Positions 19,260 through 28,742 are shown, counted from the stretch's first letter. The stretch is DNA of 64,000 nt from Flavobacterium dauae (GCF_004151275.2 NZ_CP130821.1:1240001-1304000), one strand, 5' to 3'. Made by a program: numbers and translations. Notes: a model not told the origin generated them from the sequence alone.

Positions 19260-19275
19260 GCAAATGATATTCCAA
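19260..19275 (-). promoter_or_regulatory. Sigma-54-like (-24/-12) promoter of clpB
   Basis: On the minus strand TTGG (19272-19275) and TTGC (19260-19263) are separated by 8 nt, which gives the GG-N10-GC spacing that is invariant in sigma-54 promoters. The predicted transcription start near 19248 leaves a leader of about 23 nt before the ATG at 19225. The central bases differ from the full TGGCACG consensus. Confidence 0.55.
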
Positions 19276-19286
19276 ATTTCAAAAAC

Positions 19287-19340
19287 TGCCATTATGACTT
19301 AAATTATTAAGTAAAGTATTAATAAAGTGTCAAAATGACA
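19287..19340. promoter_or_regulatory. Two palindromic sites TGNCA-N3-TGNCA upstream of clpB
   Basis: TGTCA-AAA-TGACA (19328-19340) is a perfect 5-bp inverted repeat, and TGCCA-TTA-TGACT (19287-19299) is a degenerate copy of the same form, about 41 bp (four helical turns) away. They lie upstream of the sigma-54-like promoter and are candidate binding sites of an enhancer-binding protein or heat-shock regulator. Confidence 0.5.
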
Positions 19341-19373
19341 GTTTTTACTTATAATCTATGGAATAAAATAACG

Positions 19374-19381
19374 TATATTTG
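19374..19381 (+). promoter_or_regulatory. -7 box of the ytxJ promoter
   Basis: TATATTTG, perfect TANNTTTG, ends 18 nt before the ATG at 19400. No clear -33 TTG is visible. It overlaps the TTG of the longer possible frame, which supports 19400 as the start. Confidence 0.55.
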
Positions 19382-19399
19382 AATATTAAAATTACAAAA

Positions 19400-19729
19400 A
19401 TGAATTGGAAAATTTTAGAAAATAATCATCAATTAGAACAGATTAAAGAAGAATCATTTAATAAATTACAATTGATTTTTAAGCACAGCACACGTTGTAT
19501 TATTAGTAAAATGGCGTTAAAAAATTTTGAAAACGATTTTTTGTTGCAAGATGTAATTGATGCTTATTATTTAGATTTGATTGCTTACAGAAATATATCG
19601 AATGAAATTGCAGAAGTTTTTGCAGTGGAACATCAATCGCCACAAATTTTATTGATTAAAGATGGGGTAGTAGTTTATAACGAATCGCACGAAAGGATTG
19701 ACGCGAATGTTTTGAAAAAAGTTGTATAG
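19400..19729 (+). CDS. ytxJ: Bacillithiol system redox-active protein YtxJ (monothiol bacilliredoxin)
   Basis: 109 residues, thioredoxin-like fold. The expected single active cysteine is in KHSTRCIISKMAL, with the later cis-Pro region HQSPQILLIKDGVVVYNESH, as in the YtxJ/BrxC family. Known members remove bacillithiol from S-bacillithiolated proteins in Firmicutes; Bacteroidota with bacillithiol carry the same protein. The start at 19400 places the protein directly downstream of a promoter box. The gene is divergent from clpB and convergent with the DUF2490 gene. Confidence 0.85.
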   Translation: MNWKILENNHQLEQIKEESFNKLQLIFKHSTRCIISKMALKNFENDFLLQDVIDAYYLDLIAYRNISNEIAEVFAVEHQSPQILLIKDGVVVYNESHERIDANVLKKVV

Positions 19730-19740
19730 CGGATAGGTGT

Positions 19741-20430
19741 TTACTTTAATTTAAGGTTGTGGTGTAATGAAAACATTAATTGTTGATGCGATGTTTTTTG
19801 AAGCATTTGATTCATCCAACCAACTTGAACTCCTAAATTTTGATTGAACTTGAAACCTGCTCCAAAATACAGTCGGTCTCTATCAAAAACGTTGCTTTTT
19901 CTTGAAGTTTCATCGGCATTCATAAAAATTTCATTATACATTGTAGCGTATAAATTCTGATTTTTTTCGGTATTCTGATAAATAAGAACATCTAAACCTA
20001 ATTGATAACGCAAACGGGATTTAAAGTCTTGATTTTCCATAAATCGTTGTTCAAATCTAAACCGATGTTTTACAGTAGCAGTTGCAATTTTTTGTTGTGT
20101 AATTACATCCTGAAAAATTCTGTTTTCATTAAAAGGATTATCAGGTATTCCTAATTGTTCTGTATGTACAAAAGCGTATCCGCCGCCCAAAGTCAAATTA
20201 TCAAATAAAGCATATTGCACAGAAGTACGCATTAACAACTGATTTAAATCTGATATGATCTCGTAATTTCGGTATTGAACATCGTAATTAATAATCCACT
20301 TGGTATTTTCAATTTTTACATTACCAAAATACATATACCAACCACCTAATTTTGGATCTTTCTTTGGATTGTTAGAAAATCCTTTAAAATTAAAGAGGAT
20401 GATTGTTAAAAATACAACTGCCTTTTTCAT
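19741..20430 (-). CDS. DUF2490 family outer-membrane-type protein
   Basis: 229 residues with a Sec signal peptide (MKKAVVFLTIILFNFKGFSN). The family pattern LGGWYMYFGN, KWIINYDVQYRNYE, LLMRTSVQYALFDNLTLGGG and TVKHRFRFEQRF, and the C-terminal QLMFSLHHNLKLK, is typical of DUF2490 beta-barrels. Function of this family is unknown. It is the last gene of a minus-strand group and follows ctaA by 20 bp, which suggests cotranscription but not a shared function. Confidence 0.85.
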   Translation of the reverse strand: MKKAVVFLTIILFNFKGFSNNPKKDPKLGGWYMYFGNVKIENTKWIINYDVQYRNYEIISDLNQLLMRTSVQYALFDNLTLGGGYAFVHTEQLGIPDNPFNENRIFQDVITQQKIATATVKHRFRFEQRFMENQDFKSRLRYQLGLDVLIYQNTEKNQNLYATMYNEIFMNADETSRKSNVFDRDRLYFGAGFKFNQNLGVQVGWMNQMLQKTSHQQLMFSLHHNLKLK

Positions 20431-20450
20431 AAATGGACGAATTGCGATGA

Positions 20451-21497
20451 CTATTGAAAATGTGATTTTAAATTGTTTTTGCGGGTTTCTAATATAATTG
20501 CAAACTGCAAACCATACATTACTGCAGCTAAAACCAAATGTGTTGCCTGCGTACCAAAGGGAAAATGGATGTAATACATTAAAATTCCCGTAAAAATTTC
20601 AAGTAACAACAACAACATAATCCAGTTGATTTTGTTGTTACCTAAATTCAATCGTTTGTTTCTTAAAAACAAGTAAAGATTTACAAAAAAGATTACAAAA
20701 GAAAAGGTTCTGTGAATGTAAAAAGTAATATCGGGGTTTGCCAGCCAAACCGAAACATCGGTAATTCCGCTTCTTGTTTGAACGTCTATAAACTGACGAA
20801 CCTGTGTTCCCAATCCAATCTGTATCAACGAAAAAAGCATTGCAACCCAGGTAAAAATATAAAATGTTTTATCGTATTTAATCTGGTGTGTATGTTTATC
20901 TTTTGCAATATAAATCAAGTAAAGTAATGCGGCTACATTTAATAATGCCGCAATCATATGGGTGGTTATTTTTACCGGATTTAAAACCGAAAAAACCACT
21001 GTTGCACCTAACCATGCATTAAATCCTAATAAAAACAGAACAATTGCGGACCAAACAATTAGTTTGGGTTTGGCTTTAAAAAATGCAACTGATATGATTG
21101 AAAGTACGAACAAAATAAAACAAGCAAATCCTGCTAATGCACCACATAAACGATTAATGTATTCAACCCAGGTATGATAAGGGTTAAACTCGGCATAATC
21201 GTGTTTGGTGTATTCGTCCCAGTTTGATGGCTGGTACATTTCATTCGATGTAAAATCTTTATTAGCAACTTTTAATTTAGAATCCTTAATAATAACCTGA
21301 CCTTTTTCGTAATCGTGATAAGGCTCCCACAACAATTCTTCAATTTGCGTGGGTGGTATATAATATCCAAAACATTTAGGCCAATCGGGACAGCCCATAC
21401 CAGAACCAGTCATTCGTACAGTAGCTCCGGCAATGATTACTAAATAAATTAAAACGAGTGAAATTTTTGCCCAACGGATAAATGTTTTGTTTTCCAT
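20451..21497 (-). CDS. ctaA: Heme A synthase (COX15/CtaA)
   Basis: 348 residues with about eight hydrophobic segments. It oxidises heme O to heme A for cytochrome c oxidase of the aa3 type. Family motifs are GATVRMTGSGMGCPDWPKCFG near the N-terminus, then a loop with EYINRLCGALAGF (heme-ligating region), ITTHMIAALLNVA and a late HLVLAA histidine. The N-terminal CPDWPKC cysteine pair is the usual one. Inner membrane. Separated from the CCA-adding enzyme gene by 2 bp, so one transcript. Confidence 0.95.
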   Translation of the reverse strand: MENKTFIRWAKISLVLIYLVIIAGATVRMTGSGMGCPDWPKCFGYYIPPTQIEELLWEPYHDYEKGQVIIKDSKLKVANKDFTSNEMYQPSNWDEYTKHDYAEFNPYHTWVEYINRLCGALAGFACFILFVLSIISVAFFKAKPKLIVWSAIVLFLLGFNAWLGATVVFSVLNPVKITTHMIAALLNVAALLYLIYIAKDKHTHQIKYDKTFYIFTWVAMLFSLIQIGLGTQVRQFIDVQTRSGITDVSVWLANPDITFYIHRTFSFVIFFVNLYLFLRNKRLNLGNNKINWIMLLLLLEIFTGILMYYIHFPFGTQATHLVLAAVMYGLQFAIILETRKNNLKSHFQ

Positions 21498-21499
21498 GA

Positions 21500-22939
21500 T
21501 TATAATTTTGGATTTACCGGTTTTAAACCTAATTTTTCTGCTTTTTTCATCATAAACTGATACGCTTCTGTGTAATCATTCGCAATATCGCCTTCTAAAA
21601 TTGCTTCTTTAATAGCATCTTTAATTTGTCCGATTTCTCTTGAAGGTTTTAGATCGAAAATTTCCATAATTTCTTCGCCGGTAATTGGCGGTTGAAAATT
21701 ACGCACATGATCGCGTTCTTCTACTTCCACAATTTTTTGGCGGACAATTTTAAAATTGTTATGATACTTTTTAAACTTCTTTTGATTTTTTGTAGTAATA
21801 TCAGCTTCGCACAATGTTAACAAATGCTCTACATCTTCGCCGGCATCAAAAACCAATCTGCGAACGGCAGAATCGGTTATCGTATCTTCGGCAATAACAA
21901 TTGGTCGCGAGCTCATGGTTACCATTTTTTGTACAAAACGCATTTTTTGGTTTAAAGGCATGTGCAAACGTTGAAAAATACGTTTAACCATTTTTCCACC
22001 TAAAAATTCGTGCCCGTGAAAGGTCCAACCGTTCTTTTTATTGAATTTTTTTGTAGGAGCTTTACCAATATCGTGTAACAACGCAGCCCAACGTAACCAT
22101 AAATCATCGGTATTTGGGCAAATATTATCAACCACTTCTAACGTGTGGTAAAAATTGTTTTTGTGCGTGTGTCCCTCAACTTCTTCCACATTGTTCAATG
22201 CGGTTAATTCAGGCAGAATCAAATCTAACAGACCGGTTTTGTATAAAAGCAGAAAGCCGACAGACGGTTTTTCGGTCAATAAAATCTTATTCAATTCTTC
22301 TACAATTCGTTCGCCCGAAATAATTTTTATGCGATCGGCATTTTTTGTAATTGCATTTAACGATTCTTCTTCAATGGTAAAATTTAATTGCGTTGCAAAA
22401 CGAATGGCACGCATCATACGCAACGGATCATCAGAATACGTAACATCAGGATCCAAAGGCGTTTTAATGATTTTATCAGTTAAAGCGGTCATTCCGTTAA
22501 AAGGATCAACCAAATCGCCGAAATTTTCTTCGTTTAACGAAAAAGCCATGGCATTTATGGTAAAATCACGTCGGTTTTGATCGTCTTGCAACGTTCCATT
22601 TTCAACCAAAGGATTTCTACTTTCATTTCGATACGATTCTTTTCGTGCCCCAACAAACTCAATATCAATATCGTTAAAACGCAACATTGCCGTGCCGTAA
22701 TTTTTAAAAACCTGTACTTTTGGGTGGTGAGGAATTAATTCAGAAACCTTCAAAGCCAGATCAATACCGCTGCCAACTGCCACAATATCAATGTCTTTTT
22801 TTGAACCGCGTTCTAAAATAAAATCGCGAACAAAACCACCAATCACGTAAGCTTCAACCTTTAATTCTTTTGCAGCCTGCGTTATAATTTTAAAAATGGG
22901 ATCTTGTAGCGCTTGGTTATAATTGGATGATTGAATCAT
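21500..22939 (-). CDS. CCA tRNA nucleotidyltransferase with HD domain
   Basis: 479 residues. It adds or repairs the 3'-CCA of tRNA. N-terminal polymerase beta-like head with VIGGFVRDFILERGSKKDID, where GG and the D-x-D motif are the catalytic metal site, and the RRDFTINAMA motif, followed by neck/body helices (DPLRMMRAIRFATQLNF) and an HD domain (LRWAALLHDIGKAPTK) with phosphohydrolase metal ligands. The start codon overlaps the stop of the upstream YrdC-type gene (TAATG), which indicates translational coupling. Class II PcnB/Cca family; poly(A) polymerase activity cannot be excluded from sequence. Confidence 0.94.
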   Translation of the reverse strand: MIQSSNYNQALQDPIFKIITQAAKELKVEAYVIGGFVRDFILERGSKKDIDIVAVGSGIDLALKVSELIPHHPKVQVFKNYGTAMLRFNDIDIEFVGARKESYRNESRNPLVENGTLQDDQNRRDFTINAMAFSLNEENFGDLVDPFNGMTALTDKIIKTPLDPDVTYSDDPLRMMRAIRFATQLNFTIEEESLNAITKNADRIKIISGERIVEELNKILLTEKPSVGFLLLYKTGLLDLILPELTALNNVEEVEGHTHKNNFYHTLEVVDNICPNTDDLWLRWAALLHDIGKAPTKKFNKKNGWTFHGHEFLGGKMVKRIFQRLHMPLNQKMRFVQKMVTMSSRPIVIAEDTITDSAVRRLVFDAGEDVEHLLTLCEADITTKNQKKFKKYHNNFKIVRQKIVEVEERDHVRNFQPPITGEEIMEIFDLKPSREIGQIKDAIKEAILEGDIANDYTEAYQFMMKKAEKLGLKPVNPKL

Positions 22940-23508
22940 TATTTTCTTAAAATTTTTACTTGTGCATCGTTAGTAAGTTTAATTACGGTTGATGATTTTT
23001 TACAGATTTTGGTTTGATCTAATTTTACAACATAATCCACGCCGTTTATGATTTCCTGCGAAATTTCAGAAAATTGGGTAGGAGTAGGCTCGCCGCTTAT
23101 GTTTGCCGATGTGGACACCAACGGACGTTTCATTCGCTCTACCAACTTATATACAAACGGAGCGTTAACAATACGAATTCCTAATGAATTATCTTCGGCA
23201 ATCAGATTTTTTGCCACATTTGTAGGTTGATCTAATACTAATGTTGTTGGCTTTTCGGCACAATCTAAAATATCAAAAGCAATCGAAGGTATGTTTTTAA
23301 ACACATTGTAAAGCAAACGGTCGCCATTCACCAAAACAATCATGCTTTTACTTTCGGCGCGTTTTTTTAGATCGTATATTTTTTTAACGGCTTCTTCATT
23401 TGTAGCATCACAGCCCAATCCCCAAACGGTGTCGGTAGGATACAGAATAATGCCGCCGTTTTTTATAACTTCAAAAGCTTCGTGAACTTCTTTATTAATA
23501 TCTTCCAT
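22939..23508 (-). CDS. Sua5/YciO/YrdC family threonylcarbamoyl-AMP synthase
   Basis: 189 residues. It forms threonylcarbamoyl-AMP for the t6A37 modification of tRNAs that read ANN codons. The signature GIILYPTDTVWGLGCDATN, the KKRAESKSMIVLV substrate loop and STSANISGEPTP are all present, at the normal length of the TsaC (short) form. It overlaps the next gene by one base and is the second gene of a group whose other members also act on tRNA. Confidence 0.92.
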   Translation of the reverse strand: MEDINKEVHEAFEVIKNGGIILYPTDTVWGLGCDATNEEAVKKIYDLKKRAESKSMIVLVNGDRLLYNVFKNIPSIAFDILDCAEKPTTLVLDQPTNVAKNLIAEDNSLGIRIVNAPFVYKLVERMKRPLVSTSANISGEPTPTQFSEISQEIINGVDYVVKLDQTKICKKSSTVIKLTNDAQVKILRK

Positions 23509-23531
23509 AAAAAGGAAATAGTTTAGTTTTA

Positions 23532-24608
23532 TTAAAACTGAATTTTCTCGCCTACATTCATTCCAGAATTTTTAGCGAAAACACCACATAAATGGAATAA
23601 TAAACGTGCACCCACATTTCCGTCCCAATCATCACTTCCCGGAGCAACTTCAACTAAATCAATTCCGATAATTTTTTTGTTCGATGATGCTAATCTGCTC
23701 AATAAATAAGTTGCTTGTTCGTACGATAATCCGCCAGGAACCGGAGTTCCCGTGTTTGGACAATACCAGCGATACAACGCATCAATATCAAAACTTACAG
23801 CTACATTTTCTGGTAATTGGTTTAGAATTTCATCACACTGATCTTTCCATGTTTTTCCACTGAATTGGTTCGCTTTTAAATCGGTATCGGTATAAACTTT
23901 TACTTTGTTCGATGCTTTGATCACATTTACCTCGCCTTCACTGAAATCGCGGATACCAACCTGAACAATTTTTTCTATTTGTGGTAACTTAATTGCATTA
24001 TACATGATTGATGCGTGCGAATAAGTAAAACCTTCGTAAGCTTCGCGTAAATCCATGTGGGCATCAAAATGTAAAATACCAAAATTATCGTTTTTACTTG
24101 CCAAAGCTTCGTAATAACCCATTGGTGTTGAGTGATCGCCACCCAAAAGAATTACTTTTTTACCTTGATTCATCCAATAAAGTGTACGATCTTTCACTTC
24201 TTGATTGAATTGAACCGATGCTTTATTAATCTTATCTAAATCGGACTGCAATTGAGGAAATGTTTCAATAGCCTCGCCGTTTTCTAAGGCTTCAATGATA
24301 GGTTGCGCTAAACTTTTATATTTTTCACTGTTAGTAATCCATTGTTCAGGAGCTTCATCCATATAAATTCCCAGTTTCCATAAATCAGGAAATTCCTGAT
24401 GCAATAAATCTACCTGAAAAGAGGCATTAAAAATAGCTTCAGGACCTTCGCTGGCACCACTTCCGTAGCTTACAGTAACTTCCCAAGGTGCAGGTAAAAT
24501 AATGATTTCACTTTCTTCTGCGTTAAAAGGTAATCCATAAATGGTGGCATCTGCCAAACCTGGTTGAGATGGATCGAAATTCTCTATTTTTTGTTGTTTT
24601 GATAACAT
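23532..24608 (-). CDS. Ureohydrolase family protein (formimidoylglutamase/arginase/agmatinase type)
   Basis: 358 residues from the ATG at 24608. The dinuclear Mn site of the family is complete: GGDHSTPMGYYEAL (first His), LHFDAHMDLRE (Asp-His-Asp) and SFDIDALY (Asp-x-Asp), with the late TPVPGGLSYEQA loop. These enzymes hydrolyse guanidino or formimino groups (arginine, agmatine or formiminoglutamate). In flavobacteria this subgroup is usually labelled formimidoylglutamase, but the substrate cannot be assigned from sequence. It sits upstream of the YrdC gene (23-bp gap) and has its own promoter. Confidence 0.85.
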   Translation of the reverse strand: MLSKQQKIENFDPSQPGLADATIYGLPFNAEESEIIILPAPWEVTVSYGSGASEGPEAIFNASFQVDLLHQEFPDLWKLGIYMDEAPEQWITNSEKYKSLAQPIIEALENGEAIETFPQLQSDLDKINKASVQFNQEVKDRTLYWMNQGKKVILLGGDHSTPMGYYEALASKNDNFGILHFDAHMDLREAYEGFTYSHASIMYNAIKLPQIEKIVQVGIRDFSEGEVNVIKASNKVKVYTDTDLKANQFSGKTWKDQCDEILNQLPENVAVSFDIDALYRWYCPNTGTPVPGGLSYEQATYLLSRLASSNKKIIGIDLVEVAPGSDDWDGNVGARLLFHLCGVFAKNSGMNVGEKIQF

Positions 24609-24635
24609 ACTTAATTCCACTGAATTTTTAAAATG

Positions 24636-24643
24636 CAAATATA
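24636..24643 (-). promoter_or_regulatory. -7 box of the ureohydrolase promoter
   Basis: TATATTTG on the minus strand (CAAATATA on plus). It lies 27 nt upstream of the ATG at 24608 and abuts the T tract of the kynureninase terminator. It also excludes the longer frame beginning with the TTG at 24638. Confidence 0.6.
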
Positions 24644-24667
24644 AAAAAAGCCAGCGTAAAGCCGGCT
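24643..24667 (-). terminator. Terminator after kynureninase
   Basis: GCCGGCT (24661-24667) and AGCCAGC (24649-24655) pair with one wobble; the T tract 24643-24649 follows on the minus strand. The stop codon of kynU is 7 bp upstream. The T tract runs directly into the promoter of the next gene. Confidence 0.8.
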
Positions 24668-24674
24668 AAATATA

Positions 24675-25952
24675 TTAAGTTGTTTGGATGCCAGTTTTTA
24701 AAATCTGACCAAAATCATACATTTCTTCAAAAGTAGTGTACAAAGGTACCGGAGCCAAACGAATAACCGCTGGTTCGCGCCAATCTGTAACAACACCTTG
24801 CTTCATTAAATAGTGAAACAATTCTTTGCCTTCGCCATGTAAAATAATTGACAATTGTGATCCGCGTTCCGCTTGGTTTTTAGGTGTAATGATTTCTAAA
24901 TTTGTACCGGTTTCTTTAGCAGTTTCTTCTACAATAAACTCTAAATAAGCAGTTATTAAATCACGCTTTTTCATTAAAGCTTCCATACCAATTTCGTCGA
25001 ACATTTCAACCGAAGCCAAATACGGAGCCATTGCCAATACGCCTGTACATGAACTTTGCCAGCCTAAAGCACCTTCGTTTGGTGTATATTCTGGTTCCAT
25101 TAAAAAACGACGCTCTTTATTGTGACCGTACCATCCACCAAAACGGTTTATGTCTTTATTGTTATGATGTTTTTCGTGAACAAAATATCCAGAAACACTT
25201 CCCGGACCTGCATTCATGTATTTATAGCTACACCAACATGCAAAATCAACATTCCAATCGTGTAATTTTAATTCAATGTTTCCGGCAGCATGCGCTAAAT
25301 CCCAACCAACTTTTGCTCCAACTGCATGTCCGGCTTTTGTGATATTTTCCATATCTAAAACCTGACCCGTGTAATAGTTAATTCCGCCGATTAAAACCAA
25401 TGCCAATTCATCGCCAACTTCGTTGATTTTTGCAATAATGTCTTCGTTGCGTAAATTGTGTTCGCCTTCTCTGCGTTTCACTTCAACAATTACATCCTTT
25501 GGATCTAAACCGTGAAATTTAACCTGAGTTTGAAACATATACTGATCGCTTGGAAAAGCTTTTTCTTCACAAATAATTTTAAATCGGGTAGAAGTAGGGT
25601 TGTAGAACGAAACCATCATCATATGCAGATTAACCGTTAACGTGTTCATTACCGAAACTTCGCTTGGTTTTGCACCGACAATTTTTGACAAAGGATTTGA
25701 GAAACGTTCGTGATAATCCCACCAGGGTTTTTCTGCATAAAAATGACCTTCAACTGCCAAATTTGCCCAATCGTTCATTACATCATCTACATATTTTTTA
25801 GCTCGTTTTGGCATTAATCCTAGCGAATTTCCTGTAAAATAGATTGTTTTTTTGCCGTTTACTTGTGGAAATTCAAATTCTGATTGGTATTTTTTTAATT
25901 CGTCTTGTGCATCTAACAATTGTGCAAATGCTCTTGTATTTTGAAAGTTCAT
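24675..25952 (-). CDS. kynU: Kynureninase
   Basis: 425 residues, a type I fold PLP enzyme that cleaves L-kynurenine or 3-hydroxykynurenine to (hydroxy)anthranilate and alanine in tryptophan catabolism or NAD synthesis. Family motifs: YFTGNSLGLMPKRAK at the N-terminus, GWDLAHAAGN with the PLP-ring aspartate, and ACWCSYKYMNAGPGSVSGYF with the Schiff-base lysine, followed by RFGGWYGHN. Length is normal. No kyn genes lie adjacent, so it is a lone gene here. Terminator downstream. Confidence 0.96.
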   Translation of the reverse strand: MNFQNTRAFAQLLDAQDELKKYQSEFEFPQVNGKKTIYFTGNSLGLMPKRAKKYVDDVMNDWANLAVEGHFYAEKPWWDYHERFSNPLSKIVGAKPSEVSVMNTLTVNLHMMMVSFYNPTSTRFKIICEEKAFPSDQYMFQTQVKFHGLDPKDVIVEVKRREGEHNLRNEDIIAKINEVGDELALVLIGGINYYTGQVLDMENITKAGHAVGAKVGWDLAHAAGNIELKLHDWNVDFACWCSYKYMNAGPGSVSGYFVHEKHHNNKDINRFGGWYGHNKERRFLMEPEYTPNEGALGWQSSCTGVLAMAPYLASVEMFDEIGMEALMKKRDLITAYLEFIVEETAKETGTNLEIITPKNQAERGSQLSIILHGEGKELFHYLMKQGVVTDWREPAVIRLAPVPLYTTFEEMYDFGQILKTGIQTT

Positions 25953-26042
25953 TTAGATTTATTTTTGTGTGCTAAATTTACTTATAAATTACGTATTGAG
26001 CAAAATCTTTAGAGAGAGAATGTGTTGCTTTTTTGAAAAAAA

Positions 26043-26384
26043 TTAATCATCAGTTTCTTTTTCACTTGATTGATTTTCTTTTTTATCAATATTTTCATTT
26101 AAAAAAGGAACATAAATTTTTTCGCTTTTAATGACAATGATTAATGAAATAACCGAATGAAGAAAAACGCAGGTTAGCAGGAAAATAACCCGTCCTTTAC
26201 CAAAAAGATCGTTGTTGAAAATTACTTCGTAATGATACGCAACAAAGCAATATCCTACAAAAATAAGGGTGTTTAAAGTAATAACGCGAAAAAACTTTTT
26301 CCGGTTAGCCAAAACAATAATGGTGACCAAAAAACAAAGTATTGAAACTACTAAAACTGCTATGATTCCCTGTAAAAATGTCAT
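26043..26384 (-). CDS. Small membrane protein of unknown function
   Basis: 113 residues with three predicted membrane segments: about 4-26 (FLQGIIAVLVVSILCFLVTI), 33-52 (VITLNTLIFVGYCFVAYHY) and 64-85 (VIFLLTCVFLHSVISLIIVI). The tail is hydrophilic and acidic (KKENQSSEKETDD), probably cytoplasmic. No family is recognised. It stands alone between kynU and the aconitase gene, with a terminator upstream of it. Confidence 0.65.
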   Translation of the reverse strand: MTFLQGIIAVLVVSILCFLVTIIVLANRKKFFRVITLNTLIFVGYCFVAYHYEVIFNNDLFGKGRVIFLLTCVFLHSVISLIIVIKSEKIYVPFLNENIDKKENQSSEKETDD

Positions 26385-26432
26385 ATAAAATTTTCTATGG
26401 TAAATATCGTTATTTTATAAGATACAAAACAA

Positions 26433-26460
26433 AAAAATCCAGTTTAATAACTGGATTTTT
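26433..26460 (-). terminator. Terminator after the aconitase gene
   Basis: AAAAATCCAGTT (26433-26444) and AACTGGATTTTT (26449-26460), 12-bp perfect stem with 4-nt loop, 20 bp beyond the aconitase stop codon. Confidence 0.88.
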
Positions 26461-26480
26461 AACTTATAATTACAATATGA

Positions 26481-28742
26481 TTATATTCCTGCCGCGATTA
26501 AATTTAATGCAGAACCTGCTTTAAACCATTCAATCTGGCTGTCGTTATAGGTATGATTTGCCATAATGATATCTTTAGATCCATCTTTATGAACAAATTC
26601 TAATGTTAACTGTTTTCCCGGAGCAAATTCGGTTAAATCTAAAAAGTTAATGGTATCGTCTTCTTGAATTTTATTGTAATCTGCTTCGTTAGCAAACGTT
26701 AATGCCAGCATACCTTGTTTTTTAAGGTTGGTTTCGTGAATACGGGCAAACGATTTTACCAATACCGCTTTTACGCCTAAATGGCGTGGTTCCATTGCAG
26801 CGTGTTCACGAGAAGATCCTTCACCGTAATTTTGATCGCCCACAACAATAGTAGGAATTCCTGCCGCTTTATATGCACGTTGAACCGCCGGAACTTCGGC
26901 ATACTCACCAGTTAATTGATTTTTAACGCTGTTTGTTTTATTGTTAAAAGCATTTTCGGCACCAATTAACATATTGTTTGAAATATTGTCCAAGTGACCA
27001 CGGAAACGCAACCAAGGCCCGGCCATTGAAATATGGTCGGTGGTACATTTACCAAATGCTTTGATTAACAATTTTGCACCAGTAATATTTTGACCATTCC
27101 AAGGTTGAAAAGGTTCTAACAACTGTAAACGCGATGAATCTGGCGACACGATTACCTGCACGCTTGATCCGTTTGCAGCCGGAGCTTGAAAACCAGGATC
27201 TTCCACGTCGAATCCTTTAGAAGGTAATTCATCGCCAAACGGAGGCTTAAACATAACTTCTTCTCCGTTATCATTTATTAAGGTGTCTGTAATTGGGTTG
27301 AAATCTAAACGACCTGAGATAGCCAATGCCGCAACCATTTCTGGTGATGTTACAAAAGCATGTGTGTTTGGATTTCCGTCGGCACGTTTAGAGAAATTTC
27401 GGTTGAACGAGTGAACAATTGTGTTTTTTTCTTGTTTATCGGCTCCTTCACGATCCCATTGTCCAATACACGGTCCGCAGGCATTTGTAAATACTTTGGT
27501 TCCCATTTTTTCAAAAGCAGCAATAATACCGTCTCGTTCAATGGTGTAACGAATTTGTTCTGATCCCGGGTTGATTCCGAATTCTGCTTTTGGAGAGAGG
27601 CCTAATGCTACTGCTTGATTAACGATGGAAACCGCTCTTGACATATCTTCGTAAGACGAGTTGGTACAAGATCCGATTAATCCCCATTCTACTTTTACCG
27701 GCCAATCGTTTTTAGCAGCTTCTTCTTTCATTTTAGAAACAGGTGTACCGCGATCTGGTGTAAAAGGACCGTTGATATAAGGTTCTAATTCTGATAAATT
27801 AATTTCGATCAATTCATCAAAATATTGGTCAGGATTTGCGTAAACTTCGGCATCGGCGGTTAAATAATCGGCAACTTTATCTGCTGCTTCAACCACATCT
27901 GCACGGCCGGTAGCCGTTAAATATCTTCTCATAGAATCATCGTACCCAAAAGTTGATGTGGTTGCACCAATTTCGGCACCCATATTACAAATGGTTCCTT
28001 TACCCGTACAAGACATTGAAGTTGCACCTTCGCCAAAATATTCAACAATAGCTCCGGTACCACCTTTAACGGTTAAAATATCGGCAACGCGTAAAATAAC
28101 ATCTTTTGGAGCCGTCCAACCGTTTAATTTTCCGGTTAGTTTCACCCCGATTAATTTAGGAAATTTTAATTCCCAAGCCATACCGCTCATTACGTCAACT
28201 GCATCGGCACCGCCCACACCAATTGCCAACATACCCAATCCACCGGCATTAACAGTGTGCGAATCGGTACCAATCATCATTCCGCCAGGAAATGCGTAAT
28301 TTTCTAAAACAATTTGGTGTATGATACCTGCACCCGGTTTCCAAAATCCAATTCCGTATTTATTAGAAACCGAAGAAAGAAAATCGAAAACTTCTTTAGA
28401 CTGGGAGTTTGCAACAGCTAAATCTTTTTCGGCACCCACTTTTGCCTGAATTAAATGGTCGCAATGTACGGTTGTGGGTACGGCAACTTTGTCTTTACCT
28501 GCGTGCATAAACTGCAACAAAGCCATTTGGGCAGTTGCATCTTGGCAAGCTATACGATCTGGTGCAAAGTCAACATAATCTTTAGAACGTGTAAATTTTG
28601 CAGAAGGTGTACCTTCCCATAAATGGGCATATAAAATTTTCTCTGAAAGTGTTAACGGGCGACCAACCAATTCGCGTGCTTTGTCAACACGAGCTGGCAT
28701 AGTATCATACACTTTTTTAATCATTTCAATATCAAAAGCCAT
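26481..28742 (-). CDS. Aconitate hydratase, mitochondrial-type
   Basis: 753 residues, citrate/isocitrate isomerase with a [4Fe-4S] cluster. The cluster ligands are visible as [13 protein letters not shown] and [12 protein letters not shown]. Other motifs are [37 protein letters not shown], and the swivel-domain [20 protein letters not shown]. The length and motifs match the mitochondrial aconitase type, which is distinct from AcnB. Its downstream partner on the same strand is AcnB, now split from it by an IS. Cytoplasmic TCA-cycle enzyme. Confidence 0.94.
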   Translation of the reverse strand: MAFDIEMIKKVYDTMPARVDKARELVGRPLTLSEKILYAHLWEGTPSAKFTRSKDYVDFAPDRIACQDATAQMALLQFMHAGKDKVAVPTTVHCDHLIQAKVGAEKDLAVANSQSKEVFDFLSSVSNKYGIGFWKPGAGIIHQIVLENYAFPGGMMIGTDSHTVNAGGLGMLAIGVGGADAVDVMSGMAWELKFPKLIGVKLTGKLNGWTAPKDVILRVADILTVKGGTGAIVEYFGEGATSMSCTGKGTICNMGAEIGATTSTFGYDDSMRRYLTATGRADVVEAADKVADYLTADAEVYANPDQYFDELIEINLSELEPYINGPFTPDRGTPVSKMKEEAAKNDWPVKVEWGLIGSCTNSSYEDMSRAVSIVNQAVALGLSPKAEFGINPGSEQIRYTIERDGIIAAFEKMGTKVFTNACGPCIGQWDREGADKQEKNTIVHSFNRNFSKRADGNPNTHAFVTSPEMVAALAISGRLDFNPITDTLINDNGEEVMFKPPFGDELPSKGFDVEDPGFQAPAANGSSVQVIVSPDSSRLQLLEPFQPWNGQNITGAKLLIKAFGKCTTDHISMAGPWLRFRGHLDNISNNMLIGAENAFNNKTNSVKNQLTGEYAEVPAVQRAYKAAGIPTIVVGDQNYGEGSSREHAAMEPRHLGVKAVLVKSFARIHETNLKKQGMLALTFANEADYNKIQEDDTINFLDLTEFAPGKQLTLEFVHKDGSKDIIMANHTYNDSQIEWFKAGSALNLIAAGI

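Noticed and set aside
19226..19282. Longer clpB frame from 19282
   Set aside because: It crosses a sigma-54-like promoter, and [13 protein letters not shown] is the normal ClpB start.
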